Shown one piece after another: positions 11,648 to 21,923 of a stretch of DNA of 64,000 nucleotides. The stretch is from contig RPFO01000225.1 in the NCBI GenBank assembly GCA_009746045.1, positions 701,001-765,000 of the forward strand. The letters run 5' to 3'. Numbering within the stretch: the first letter of the stretch is position 1; each line of letters opens with the position of its first letter. Source of the stretch: Mesostigma viride (lineage: Eukaryota > Streptophyta > Mesostigmatophyceae > Mesostigmatales > Mesostigmataceae). A program made the position numbers and the translations under genes. The notes under the pieces are model-generated. The model ran no database searches. It was given only the letters and a program-made list of their open reading frames with translations, and had not been told where the DNA came from.

Positions 11648-14600
11648 ATGGCAGACGGCTTGGCTACGTCGGCGGAGAGAGTGAAGGACACACTGGCCAC
11701 CATGCGCTCGACATTGCGTGAGCCGGTAAGTACAGTAGACGGTTACGCAGTTGGCGGGTATAATTTCATGTTACGCGGCTGGGCATATTACGGAGACAAG
11801 GTCGTTGTCCCTGGCGTTATGCAGGCAGGTGATGCGTGGCCGGGCGCCATGCCCTTTTTGTTTTTTTTGGGCCAACATGCACCTGATGCTTTTCGTCGGT
11901 TGTTGACAACCCAATCTGGTGGCTGGCATCCATGCTTTGGACGTACGCGGGCCGGGATGCACGTGCACGGAGCGCAGGTGAACAATTGCAAGACACCGAA
12001 TGACTTCGTCAGTCTGTCCAGAGATTTTAAGGGCTCTCCCGTTGAGAGGCTCGTCGTTACCTTACACACGAAACAGGAGTTACACAGGCGCAAGGATGAC
12101 CTGAAGAAGCTGGCTGGCGATACGTGGGACGTCAACGCATGCACGGCCGCCGTAAGGTTTTCCCTGTAATGTAGCTACAATGTTGTTGCTTTCTGTTGGA
12201 TGCATTGCAGGTAGAATGCTAGGCCTTGAACCAACCGGCCGAGGCACATGGGTGACGTCTCTGAATTTGTGGCATGGGGTGTTCCTGGTTTCATGCTGCT
12301 TCAATGTACATGGATGCCGTTTGTACGCAGCATCGACGACTGAATGAGCACCAGAATAAGCGCGCTGCAAAGGTGTGGCCTGTCAAGAGTGAGCGCGATG
12401 CAAAGCTGCGGAAGCTTGGAGCCTCAACATCGTCTGCTGATGAGCAGAAAGAGGCTGAAGGTGCAGCGCCGGTTGCGTCTGGGGGTAATACACGGCAACC
12501 AGCGACGCAGGGTCAGCTCGCAGTCCTTCCCCCGCCCCTAACAGTTATTATAAATAGTGACGGAACCTTTTTGCCACTTGGGCAATTAGGTCCGTCACTA
12601 TTTATCCGGCGAAAACCACTCGCCGGCATCTATTCCGCGTTAAGTTCACGTGAACGTGGCGCGGAATTGATGCCGGCGAGTGGTTTTCGCCGGATAAATA
12701 GTGACGGACCTAATTGCCCAAGTGGCAAAAAGGTTCCGTCACTATTTATAATAACTAAAACGTCGTAGTGTGGGGGCCGATATCTATCGTACCGCTGATG
12801 CCTACTGCAGTACCGAATCTCGCCTTAACGATATTCCAACCGGGCATATTTTCCCTTCTGGCACTTTCGTTTGGCCTTCTGGTATCAATTCCTTCCGGTA
12901 TTCTGAAATACCCGTGTCACCACAGGGATTCGAACCCCCGACTTACGAGGTCTTAGTTATTATAAATAGTGACGGAACCTTTTTGCCACTTGGGCAATTA
13001 GGTCCGTCACTATTTATCCGGCGAAAACCACTCGCCGGCATCAATTCCGCGCCACGTTCACGTGAACTTAACGCGGAATAGATGCCGGCGAGTGGTTTTC
13101 GCCGGATAAATAGTGACGGACCTAATTGCCTGAGTGGCAAAAAGGTTCCGTCACTATTTATAATAACTAAGACCTCGTAAGTCGGGGGTTCGAATCCCTG
13201 TGGTGACACGGGTATTTCCGAATACCGGAAGGAATTGATACCAGAAGGCCAAACGAAAGTGCCAGAAGGGAAAATATGCCCGGTTGGAATATCGTTAAGG
13301 CGAGATTCGGTACTGCAGTAGGCATCAGCGGTACGATAGATATCGGCCCCCACACTACGACGTTTTAGTTATTATAAATAGTGACGGAACCTTTTTGCCA
13401 CTTGGGCAATTAGGTCCGTCACTATTTATCCGGCGAAAACCACTCGCCGGCATCAATTCCGCGCCACGTTCACGTGAACTTAACGCCCACCTCACATTTG
13501 TAGCATAAGCTATGCGTCAGCCTACCTATGGTATTGCACTGGTTGTATTGCACCCACAGTGTTGCGCCCCGGCACCATGCCGTGGAGAGAGCGCTCTGTG
13601 GCCTGCCCACCTGCGGCAGTGAGAGAAGCTAGGGCGCCCTCCCTCCTTCTCACTGTGTATATAGGGTTGAAGGTTCCTTTACTCTGTATTGGCACCCACG
13701 TGACGCAGTCACGTGCTTATTAATTAATTAATTAATTAATCTGCCTGGTGATGTGTGTGATCGGCACTGTGTGTTGCAGCTCATGCGCGTGGCATCAGCA
13801 GCCAATCGGGGCAGCGGGGACGAGGCCGCCACGGCGGTGGTGGGCGGGGGCAGCGGGGACGAGGCCGCCACGCCGGTGGTGGGCGGGGGCAGCGGGGGTG
13901 AGGCCGCCACGGCGCCGGTGGGCGGGGGCAGCGGGGACGAGGCCGCCACGGCGGTGGTGGGCGGGGGCAGCGGGGGTGAGGCCGCCACGCCGGTGGTGGG
14001 CGGGGGCAGCGGGGACGAGGCCGCCACGGCGGTGGTGGGCGGGGGCAGCGGGGGTGAGGCCGCGGGCAGCGGGGGCGGGGTCGCGGCCAGCAATGATGGG
14101 TGGACAGTTTCTGAAGATGCGGAGGAGGTGGACTGAGTGCTGAGAAGCGCCCAACCGAGGAGCAGGCACGTACGGGGCCTCACGAATTTTTAGACGTGGA
14201 TGCGTGGGCGGATGCGGCTGAGGCTGCGGCTGCGGCTGCGGGGGGGAAGCGAAAGCGAAACCCAAGGCCAGCCGCGCCACTGAAGGTGGTGGGTGATGAT
14301 GCCCCGTGCACGTCTTGCCAGCAGGGTGCCAGGTTTATGGCGGAGGAAGACTTGGTCGTAACAGGCGAGCATCAACGCGTTATGAAAAACGAAAAAAACT
14401 GTTGCTTCTTAGATGCAGCAGTTGACGTGATTTTTTTTACCATCTTGTTTGTCTTGCAAACACTTGGCGCCCCAGGACTGTCATTCCTCGTTACACGTCC
14501 GCCTGGTGTGCCACATACCCCGGATATTTGCCGGATCGGCTGGATTCTCATGAAATTGATGTTCTACCGGAGTGCTGGTAGGCTGGACATGATGACTAAA

Positions 14601-15333
14601 TGGCGGAACATGCTGTTTGATCAGATTTCCAAAGTCGCCCGGGTGCGTGAGCTGGGTGTTAAAGTGGGAGGAATGGGGTCCGTCCATGAAGCATTGTCGG
14701 TACTTCTTGTACATTTGAAGGGGTGCCAGCCTACCTTTACACCCTACAAGTGTGTCGCACGCGCTTCGGAAAAAGAAGATTGTGAACCCCCGCATCCAAT
14801 CGACCTAGAAAGGGCGCACAGTTCCGTACTGGCACGCCTCATGGACAACGCCGGTTTGTTGGCCAACATGCGGGCTGTCTGCCTGGAAGGCTATATAAGC
14901 ATCCACCAAGTCGCACGGTGTAAAAGCTTGGGACCGGAACCGTGCCTGAGGCAGCGTGTCTTTAAAGGCAACCCCGCATACCTGGTGTTTACCAAGCTCC
15001 ATGGGCTGAAGCGTACCCCCTTGGACTCATACAGTGGGCCTCCTTTGCCCGTCGCTTTCAATGTGGAAATTAATGTGGATGAAGACGGTGCCATGTCTAA
15101 ACGCACAGTGGACCTGCGCCTTGCAATTCTCATGCGAGCGTATTTTAAGCACTGGACCACATTGGTGCCTGCAAGCACTGACCCCACCATGCAGGTGGTG
15201 CGACGAGTGGGTGGAGTATGATGACCTTTTGGAAACCGTCCAGCCACGTGGTCGTCTGAGTGATGTCGTCCAGCAGTTGACCGGCTGCATGTATGGAGCG
15301 GTGTACCGTGTGATTACGCCATGCCAGAACTAA
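11648..15333 (+). CDS. spliced gene with N-terminal unknown domain and UCH/USP-like cysteine protease end
   Basis: The proposed exons are 11648-12151 (ATG, MADGLATSAERV), 12331 to about 12540, and 13780-15333. Exon phases at 12151/12331 agree. The palindromic MITE complex at 12543-13486 would lie in the following intron. The first part is unrecognised. The third exon starts with a 13-residue repeat array, then a basic patch (GGKRKRNPRP) and CTSCQQG, then NCCFLDAAVD. That resembles the Cys box of ubiquitin-specific proteases (N-x-C-[FY]-L). FKHWTTL and WVEYDDL near the end resemble the His box and following segment, and MYGAVYR resembles the end of the fold. The frame breaks at about 14133 (one base missing) and about 15190. 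Cysteine-protease domains are known in some eukaryotic DNA transposons, but this assignment is by motif only. Confidence 0.45.
12543..12756. repeat. palindromic MITE, copy 1
   Basis: This 214-bp element is almost entirely one palindrome: ends AGTTATTATAAATAGTG, centre at a GTTCACGTGAAC core. Two further copies follow at 12955-13168 and 13367-13486 (half). No target duplication could be assigned because the flanks are themselves inverted repeats. Confidence 0.9.
12757..12954 (-). repeat. 198-bp inverted-repeat arm with tRNA-derived segment (left arm)
   Basis: The reverse complement of this segment is nearly identical to 13169-13366. It contains an antisense copy of a tRNA 3' half (see 13169-13206). 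With MITE copy 2 in the middle it forms the loop side of a larger palindrome. Confidence 0.9.
12955..13168. repeat. palindromic MITE, copy 2 (centre of larger palindrome)
   Basis: This 214-bp copy has the same ends and length as copy 1. It is the exact centre of a palindrome of about 850 bp spanning 12637-13486. Confidence 0.9.
13169..13366 (+). repeat. 198-bp inverted-repeat arm with tRNA-derived 3' half (right arm)
   Basis: Positions 13169-13206 read like the variable region, T-arm and 3' acceptor strand of a tRNA. The T-loop/B-box GGTTCGAATCC lies at about 13188-13198 and TGGTGACA follows. The 5' half (D-arm, anticodon) is absent, since the MITE boundary lies where it should be. The remaining 160 bp is unrecognised. 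It is either a tRNA gene cut by the MITE or the head of a tRNA-derived SINE. It is not a functional tRNA. Confidence 0.75.
13367..13486. repeat. half palindromic MITE, copy 3
   Basis: This is a 120-bp copy that stops soon after the GTTCACGTGAAC centre, at 13486, where unrelated sequence begins. The truncation coincides with the end of the large palindrome. Confidence 0.85.
13799..14080 (+). repeat. 39-bp coding minisatellite (13-residue repeat)
   Basis: About seven units of 39 bp encode GSGDEAATAVVGG and GSGGEAATPVVGG variants in alternation. The array is in frame with the start of exon 3 of the protease-element gene. It is GC-rich, so copy number may be unstable. Confidence 0.9.
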
Positions 15334-15836
15334 CCGAGTGCAGTGTCAATCATGCTCCACGGCTCCCCACCGGGACTCCGCGTAGTTAATTAATTAATGC
15401 CAATAAATGTGAATGGTGAGGACAACTTAATATCAACTTGTCATCGAGTACTGACCGCGTACATGTGTCTCCCATGCACATGCTGACAGGTTTACTGGGG
15501 ATTAGCGTGCACTTTAGGTTAGTCAGTCAGTCAGTTTATTCCCACGCCGGTTATCCGACAGAGTTATATTAAGGGGGTTAGTCAGTGTTGCGAATCTCGC
15601 CTCCTAAGTCCTACGATAATCTTAGTTAATACTCGTACATTATTACAACTAGGTACTGGTGAACTTATGAACTTTCTACAGAATACACCCGGCGTGTACA
15701 CCCGTGTACACCCGGAGTGTACACCCGTGTGTACCCGGGAGTGCACTGCGAAGTGGAGCGTGACCCACAACGACGTTGTGGATCACGCCACCACATACAT
15801 ATGTACAGTACATACTTGTACTAGCGCCGACACTTG

Positions 15837-16224
15837 GTTAAACATACATGAACATTAATACTTGTGACATGATTAGAATTAATATAATGGTAACCCCTTC
15901 TTTGCTGGGTAAATAATAATAGTTAGTATAACTTGGGCTGGACAACCATGGTTAAGGTAATGGCAACATGACTTGCCTAAAGCATTGTTGTTCACTTTGT
16001 CTTTACCACCATGGTAAGGGTACATGGTAACATCACTTGGCGTGTATCAAATGGTGACTTGGGCTTGACAACCATAGCTAGTGTAGATGGTACCATCACT
16101 TGGCTTGATTTATTAAGTTAGACAACTAACTTGATAAACATTGGAGGCCTGAGGTTCCATGGTTATGGTAGGGGTAATACCAGCATCACTACCCTAACTC
16201 ATTAATTGAGTGATGTTTAATTGA
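15837..16224. other. spacer with degenerate short repeats, no gene seen
   Basis: Degenerate units of the type 'CTTGGGCTKGACAACCATRG' recur between about 15920 and 16140. No ORF of interest was seen. Confidence 0.5.
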
Positions 16225-16570
16225 GTATGTTAGTGGGAGCATGTACAATGTGATTTTAATTTTAAATTTAATTAAATTATAACATGCCTCCGCTGGGGGG
16301 CCATGTAGCACATATTCCAGTGGGGGGTGGGGGTGGGTGGAAGCTGAACCGCGGGGCCCAAAGGGGGCCATCTATTCTAATCTACTCTAAACCTTTCTAG
16401 CCTTGCGCTTGCCCCGCCCTGTGGTGGGGGTTTGCCCACAGGGGCAGGCTCATGTGCCAAGACAATGTCTTGCCACAATGTGATATGACTTCCACTATGA
16501 GTATAAAAGTCCTCATGGCATCGGGAAGGAGGGTTAAGGCGAGACATGGGGCCCCAGCAATATGACCGCC
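16225..16570 (-). mobile_element. LINE 3'-end remnant
   Basis: Read on the minus strand it contains CCTGTGGGCAAACCCCC, then GGAATATGTGCTACATG, then CAGCGGAGGCATG and an A/T-rich tail. The same order is found at the 3' end of the LINE remnant at 31.5-31.77 kb and in a solo tail at 32050-32150. Only the 3' untranslated end is present (5'-truncated insertion). Confidence 0.65.
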
Positions 16571-17118
16571 CGTGCATGCAATGCAGCCTACAAACTAATG
16601 TTTCACTTAATACAAACTAATGCACAGTCAACCTAAACTATACTAGTACGATGAAAGGCTAGACACCCCGGGCCCCACGACGGAGGGCACGGCTAGCCCG
16701 CCGGCTAGCACGGCTAGATGTAGCATGTTCCTTCCAATATGAACCTAAATCTCCTGCATCAAGTATATAGCAGTCATTCACTTTATATACATGCATGCTG
16801 TAGCGAGCAAATAAGTGGACAACTGAAAGGGGTCAACCAATTTAATTGCAAAGCCGTAGTATGTCTGCAAGCAAGCCTGCCTTTATATAAGGAGAGTTGG
16901 GTCTTATGATACCAGGCTTCCTAACACTCTAGCAACGATGGAAGTTTATGTTCATCATGGCACTACATCCATGTAAGTACCGCGTACTGTAGGTTGTCTC
17001 CACATATCGCTGATCAATTCTACTTGTGTTGGAAAGGTTTTTCCATCAGAATAATGTATGCACACACTTTGGTGGGTCACAGAAGGGTTAGCATGACATG
17101 CGTCCAGCCAAGGTTGTT
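16571..17118. other. spacer, no gene seen
   Basis: No ORF or repeat could be supported. It lies 3' of the MYND gene and may include its 3' untranslated part. Confidence 0.4.
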
Positions 17119-18270
17119 TCACTTAGCACATTCTCCATCGCCACATCCCTTTGCGGCAAAATCGTCCACCGGCACAGCCCCTGGCGCCACAGCCACTGGC
17201 GGCTCAGCCATTTGCGCCACAGCCACTTCCGGCACAGCCACTGGCGCCACAGCCACTTGTGGCACGGCCACTTGCACCACAGCCACTTGAGATGATGCCA
17301 CTGGCGCCACATCCTCGAGAGCCGCATCCACTCCCGGCACAGCCACTGGCGCCACAGCCACTTGCGCCACATCCACTTGCGGCAAAGCCTCCTGTGGCAC
17401 AGCCACTTGCGGCACAGACGCTTGCTGCACAGGGTTCTCTTCCTTGTAGTTGGCCCTTCGCCAGACGTCCACGCTACGGCGGGCATTGGCAATCAACTCG
17501 CACTTGCCTTCGTGATTAAGCAAAAAGTGCCGTGCTTGACATTCCGAGGAGCAATAAGTTGCGTCCATGCAATCCCGGCATACCTTCAGATCGACGCCAG
17601 CGCCACCATTGAAACACTTGACGCAACGACCACCCTCGGACGGCTTCTCGTCATATAATAGAACAAAACCCCGTCGCAGTCACCCGGAGTTCCCTGCGCG
17701 GTGACGGGGAAAGACGCCGCGACTAAGACGCCGTCGTTGTCGCGCTCCGTAAATCGCACAAACACGTCGTAGCGAGACGAAGACTGCATGGCGAGGAATG
17801 CCTGCGAGATAAGCGGCAACGCTCGTGCCTGCAAATTCTGCCAACAGGGCGTTTGCGGAGACGAAGCGCAGGGGGACGGCAGTAAATGCCTCCGACAGGT
17901 ACTCAACAGGAAAACGCGCCTCCAAAAGCAGCACCGTCTCCTCCGAAAGATTCTTCAACTTCTTCTCGGTGTTCATCTGGATCGTTACGTTGGGCACGGC
18001 CGAAATGCAGCCGCGAAATGTTTGTAGATATTCGTAAAAATCATAAATGACGACGTCTCTCGCCGCCGCCATTTCACGACGCTCCGGCAGCACAGCCGGG
18101 AATATCTCAATGGCGATTCCTTCCATCTGCTTCATAATACCACGAAACCAGCTTTTAGAGCAAAAGTTATGGATGGATTGTGAACTTCGAAGTGAGACGA
18201 TGCCTGTGAATATACATGCGCACGCAGACCTCGCCACCTTGGAAATAAAACAGTCAAGACGCCAACCCAT
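17119..18270 (-). pseudogene. MYND-type zinc-finger protein, frame broken
   Basis: It starts at an ATG (MGWRLDCFISK, 18270). An N-terminal segment of about 150 residues has no recognised domain. After frame changes at about 17850 and 17650 comes a MYND zinc finger: CVKC, CRDC, then YCSSECQARHFLLNHEGKC. That gives the C-x2-C / C-x2-C / C-x3-C / H-x3-C ligand set. A low-complexity tail of about 100 residues of VAVPQVAV type follows, encoded by a degenerate 'GCCACTGGCGCCACA' repeat. MYND fingers bind proline-rich peptides in other proteins. The second break fits one missing base; the first does not, so an intron or real decay is possible. No neighbour suggests a pathway. Confidence 0.6.
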
Positions 18271-18500
18271 GCAATATGTATGTAGGGGGCTCCTCTTTAC
18301 GTTCTGTACTTCTGTACGTACTTTACGTGTTGGGCCGGTGGTCAGCTCGTAACAAGTCAGTCAGTCTGTCTCTTGCGGAACTTCAAGTACAGAATTCGCC
18401 ACCACTTTGGGCCGTATCGGTCCTTGGTAGTTACGCAACAAACATTCGAACGGTCGCCGTGGAAAGTACCTTTGTTGCGTAACTAGTTGCGTTACCGCGG
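18271..18500. other. spacer with a 55-bp inverted repeat
   Basis: An inverted repeat of GTTACGCAACAAA and TTTGTTGCGTAAC bounds 18429-18483, right at the truncated end of the gypsy integrase. It may mark a deletion or insertion junction. Confidence 0.5.
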
Positions 18501-18514
18501 GTTGGTACTGTAAA

Positions 18515-21500
18515 CCCATGGGCGGCCTGGGGGGCATTGTTCAGGGAAAACTCCACCAAGCCCAGAAGTTCATCCCAATTGCTGCCCACCGTGTCGGTGT
18601 AGTGTCGCATGGTCTCTTGCACCGTGCGGTTCAACCGCTCCACCACCAGGTGCGACGACGAGCTGTGGTAGGCCGTGCCCAGCGACACCTTGGTGCCCAG
18701 TTGCTCGAAAAACTCCTGCCAGAATTTGGCCGTGAAGAGCTTGTCGCGGTCAGAGATGAACTGCACCGGCTGAGCCCGTGAAACCGAAACACGTGCGTCA
18801 GGTATATCTTGGCGCACTCCTCCGCTGTGAGGTCGACCGGACACGGAGCCAGGTGACACATGCGCGTCAGGCGGTCCACGAACACCAAGACCATGCTGTT
18901 GCCGTTCTTCGTCTTCTTAAACGGGCCGATGAAGTCCATCATGATAGAATCCCAAGGACCCATAGGATCCGGCAGCGTCTTAGGGACGGCCTGAGAGCCC
19001 GTGTTCCTGGACTTCATGATCTGACACGAGGGGCACTGGCGCACATACGTCTCGATATACTCCTTCATCCCTGGCCAGTAGAAGTGCTTACGTGCCCGGG
19101 GAAGGAGACGGTGACTTCCCTGATGTCCGCCCAGAAGAGAATCATGGAGCTCGTGAAGCAAGGCAGCCCTAAAAGCTCAGGAACATACAGCCGCCATTCC
19201 TCCGGCTGGGGACTCACGAACAGGCGCCCCTCCTGGAACTTGCAAGGATAGGCCCCCATCTGCTGGGGATGTGCCCGGATGGCTTCAAGTGCTGCTTCCT
19301 CCGTGATCGTGAAACGGCTGATCAGCATCTCCAAGTCCGACGTGACTGTGAACGTCCGCAGCCGGTTTCTGCCGCATCCGTACCCGCCTGGTTGACGAAT
19401 TCTGAGAAGACTGTGGGAGGGCCGAGCGGCTGAAGCTGAAAAATTCCCTGGGGCGGCACCACATGACTAAGGGGCACGCGCGCATGCGACCCCTCCCCCT
19501 CCCCGGGGGTGTCCACGTCCTCGTGGGCGCTTGGTTGAACCGTCTCCTCCGGGAGGGGTGACAAGTCATCCATGGTGGTGTGCCCAAGATGAAACAAGTG
19601 GCGGGCCTGGGGAGACCGTGGTTCCACACCGTAGGCGGTCCCCGGGGCGGCCACTGGGACACAGGTGGTATGCAGCACGTCCATGTCCTCGTAGAACCAA
19701 TAGTCCGCCCGTCGCGAGAGGGCGTCGGGCACCACATTGTCCGCGCCCTTGACATATTGGATCTTGAACGGCGCAAACTGTGACAGGTACTCCATCCACC
19801 GCGCCTGACGGGGCGTCAAGTTGGGCTGCACCAGGAGGTGGGTGAGCGGCCGGTGGTCCGTGTGGATCACCAGGCGATGGGGGTCGAGATCCCCCTGCTC
19901 ACTGATGGCCACCGAAAACTGGGCCCCCAAGAGATGATGACGCCACGTGTGGCAGCTGTAGACTACTGCCAGGAGTTCCTGCTGATGCACTGGATAATTC
20001 CGCTCCGCCGGAATCATCGTGCGTGAGATGTACTCGATGGGCTGAAGGCCCTTGCCTTGGTCCTGCAGGAGAACACCCCCAATGGCCACCTTACTGGCGT
20101 CCGTGGCCACGACGAGAGGAAGGGCCGGATCCGGCAGGACAAGGACTGGCGCTGTGGTGAGGTGGCGCCTCGAAAGCCTGTTGGCACTGCTCAGCCCAAA
20201 GGAACGGGGTACCCTTCTTGAGAAGAGCGTTGATCGGGGCGGCGATGGTGGCAAACCGCGGGATGAACCGTCGGTAGTAAGTAAGATGCCAATCCCAGGA
20301 AACTGCGCACCCCTTTCACGTCCGTAGGGATCGACAGGCCATTGCTGGACGGACTCGATCTTCTCAGGGTCGGTCGCGATGCCGTCCGCGGACAGGGTAT
20401 GGCCCAGAAACGGCACGCAGCGACCGGCGCGCACCTTGGCCTTCCGCGCCGAAAGGTGCTCATCCTCCATGATCTGCAGCACGGCGTCCACATCCTCCAG
20501 GTGCTCCTCGAACGTCTTGGAGTACACCAGGATGTCGTCCAGATACGCCAGCGCGCACGTGCGCTTGTAGGTCCAGGGCGGGCGCGCCCCCTTCTGCGGG
20601 TCCGCCAGGTCCTGGGAGACCTGCGGCAAGTGGGCTGTGCCCATCACCGGACGGAGGATGTCATTCATCAGCATCTGGAAGGACGCAGGCGAATTACACA
20701 GCCCCATTGCCGCCACCCGAAACTGGTAGTGACCGAAGGGCGTAGCGAACGCGGTCTTGTGGCAGTCTTCTGGCGCGATGCGCAGCTGCCAAAACCCGTC
20801 CGCACAGTCGATGACGGTGAAACACGTAGCCCCCTGGACACGGTTGAAGATGTCGTCGATCCGCGGTAGAGGATACCGGGACTTGACGGTGATGGCGTTC
20901 AGCTTCCGGTAATCAGTCACCAGACGCCACTTGCCCCTGGCTTGGGAACGAGCAGCACGCCCGCTGAGAAGGGGCTGTTGCTGGGTTCAATGAGCCCAGC
21001 GTCGAGCAGTGAAATGAGGATCTTCTTGAGCTCCACCAGCTCGACTGGGCCCATGCGGTACATGGGAGACACGGTAGGCCCGGAACCCTCCTGGAGCTGG
21101 ACACGATGTAACACCGATCGATTGGGAGGGAACTGGGGGGTGCGATCCGCGAAGAGGCAGTGCGCTTCTCCAGGACGGCATTGAACCGCGCCAGCTCGTC
21201 CGGTGTGAACCGGCACCAATCTCGTTAAGCAGAGCCTGAGTGCTGTCCAGGTCTATGCGATACATCGCGTACTCCTTGCCCTTCCGGAGCTGGCGCGCCA
21301 GCGTCTTGCTACTCATCAGGATCTGGGACGCTGGTCGAGGCCCGTCCGCCGAGCGCTCGTGTGTAATGTTATGGACCTCCGCGGCCTGTGCCCTATACTC
21401 GCTGTCTGGGCACCAGAATGAACCATCCGGAAACCAAACTACCCGCCGGCGCACACTGATGTCCACATCCTGCTTGTCCAGCCAGTCCACTCCAATGATG

Positions 21501-21840
21501 ATGTCGGCAGCGCCCAACGGCGCAATAGTCGCCACCAGGTCCACCGGCGTGCCCTGCAGCACACCCTTGATGTCTGCTAGGCCCGGCGATTGGTGTCGCC
21601 GACCGTCTGAGTAGGTGACATATACTGCCGTGGTGTGAGGTCGGGGTACCAGGCCCAGCCGACGCACCAGGGCCTCGTTGATGAAGGACGTGGAGGCGCC
21701 GGTGTCGACCAGGAACTTCACGTCCATGATCGTTTTCTCCTTCAAATACGGATCAAGGACGGTGGGAGGGACCAGTAACCCTCCGCTGAAAAGAAACAGA
21801 TGCCGCGAATCTCCTTGAGATGCACGCGCCGCCGGTTGGG
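18515..21840 (-). pseudogene. gypsy element 2 pol (protease, RT, RNase H, integrase)
   Basis: The domains follow in the usual Ty3/gypsy order. The aspartic protease has FLVDTGAS at about 21700 and IIIGVDW. RT has YRMGPVEL, VTDYRKLN, FTVIDCADGFWQ and the catalytic YLDDILVYS at about 20530. RNase H has VVATDASKVAIGG, the E of HQQELLAV and the D of IHTDHRPL. Integrase has an HHCC-type zinc region (HDSLLGGHQG, CPSCQ), then catalytic D in IMMDFIGP, D in FISDRDK and E in VVERLNR. Frame breaks occur at about 20920, 19330, 19070 and 18770; the first fits a single missing G at the VPKPG position. The integrase C-terminal domain is missing. Confidence 0.88.
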
Positions 21841-21923
21841 TGGACGCGTCTGCGGCCACGTTATTGACGTCTACCTCTACTCTAGTTGACTCCGCGTCTG
21901 GGCTACCATCTGATTTTTCTACC

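Larger units (their letters stand above)
11386..15836 (+). mobile_element. TIR-bounded element carrying a spliced cysteine-protease gene
   Basis: The ends at 11386 and 15836 are inverted copies starting CAAGTGTCGGCGC. They stay similar for roughly 80-100 bp, through a TACATATG stretch into a 27-bp near-palindrome with core CACAACGWCGTTGTG. Outside and inside these ends are clustered GTGTACACCCG units (11255-11305, 11505-11560, 15685-15735). A third copy of the 27-bp palindrome lies just left, at about 11333-11359. No target-site duplication was recognised, so the exact ends are uncertain. The single gene inside runs left to right from 11648 to 15333. Confidence 0.6.

Noticed and set aside
12770..13353. 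Open frames of 60-160 codons on both strands in the MITE/tRNA palindrome region
   Set aside because: They are mirror images produced by the inverted repeats. One contains the well-known spurious peptide that arises from the antisense of a tRNA T-arm. No gene is supported.
18283..18520. 3' LTR of gypsy element 2
   Set aside because: No sequence matching the 582-bp LTR at 25425-26006 is present. The GTTACGCAAC arms share only a few bases with the LTR ends.
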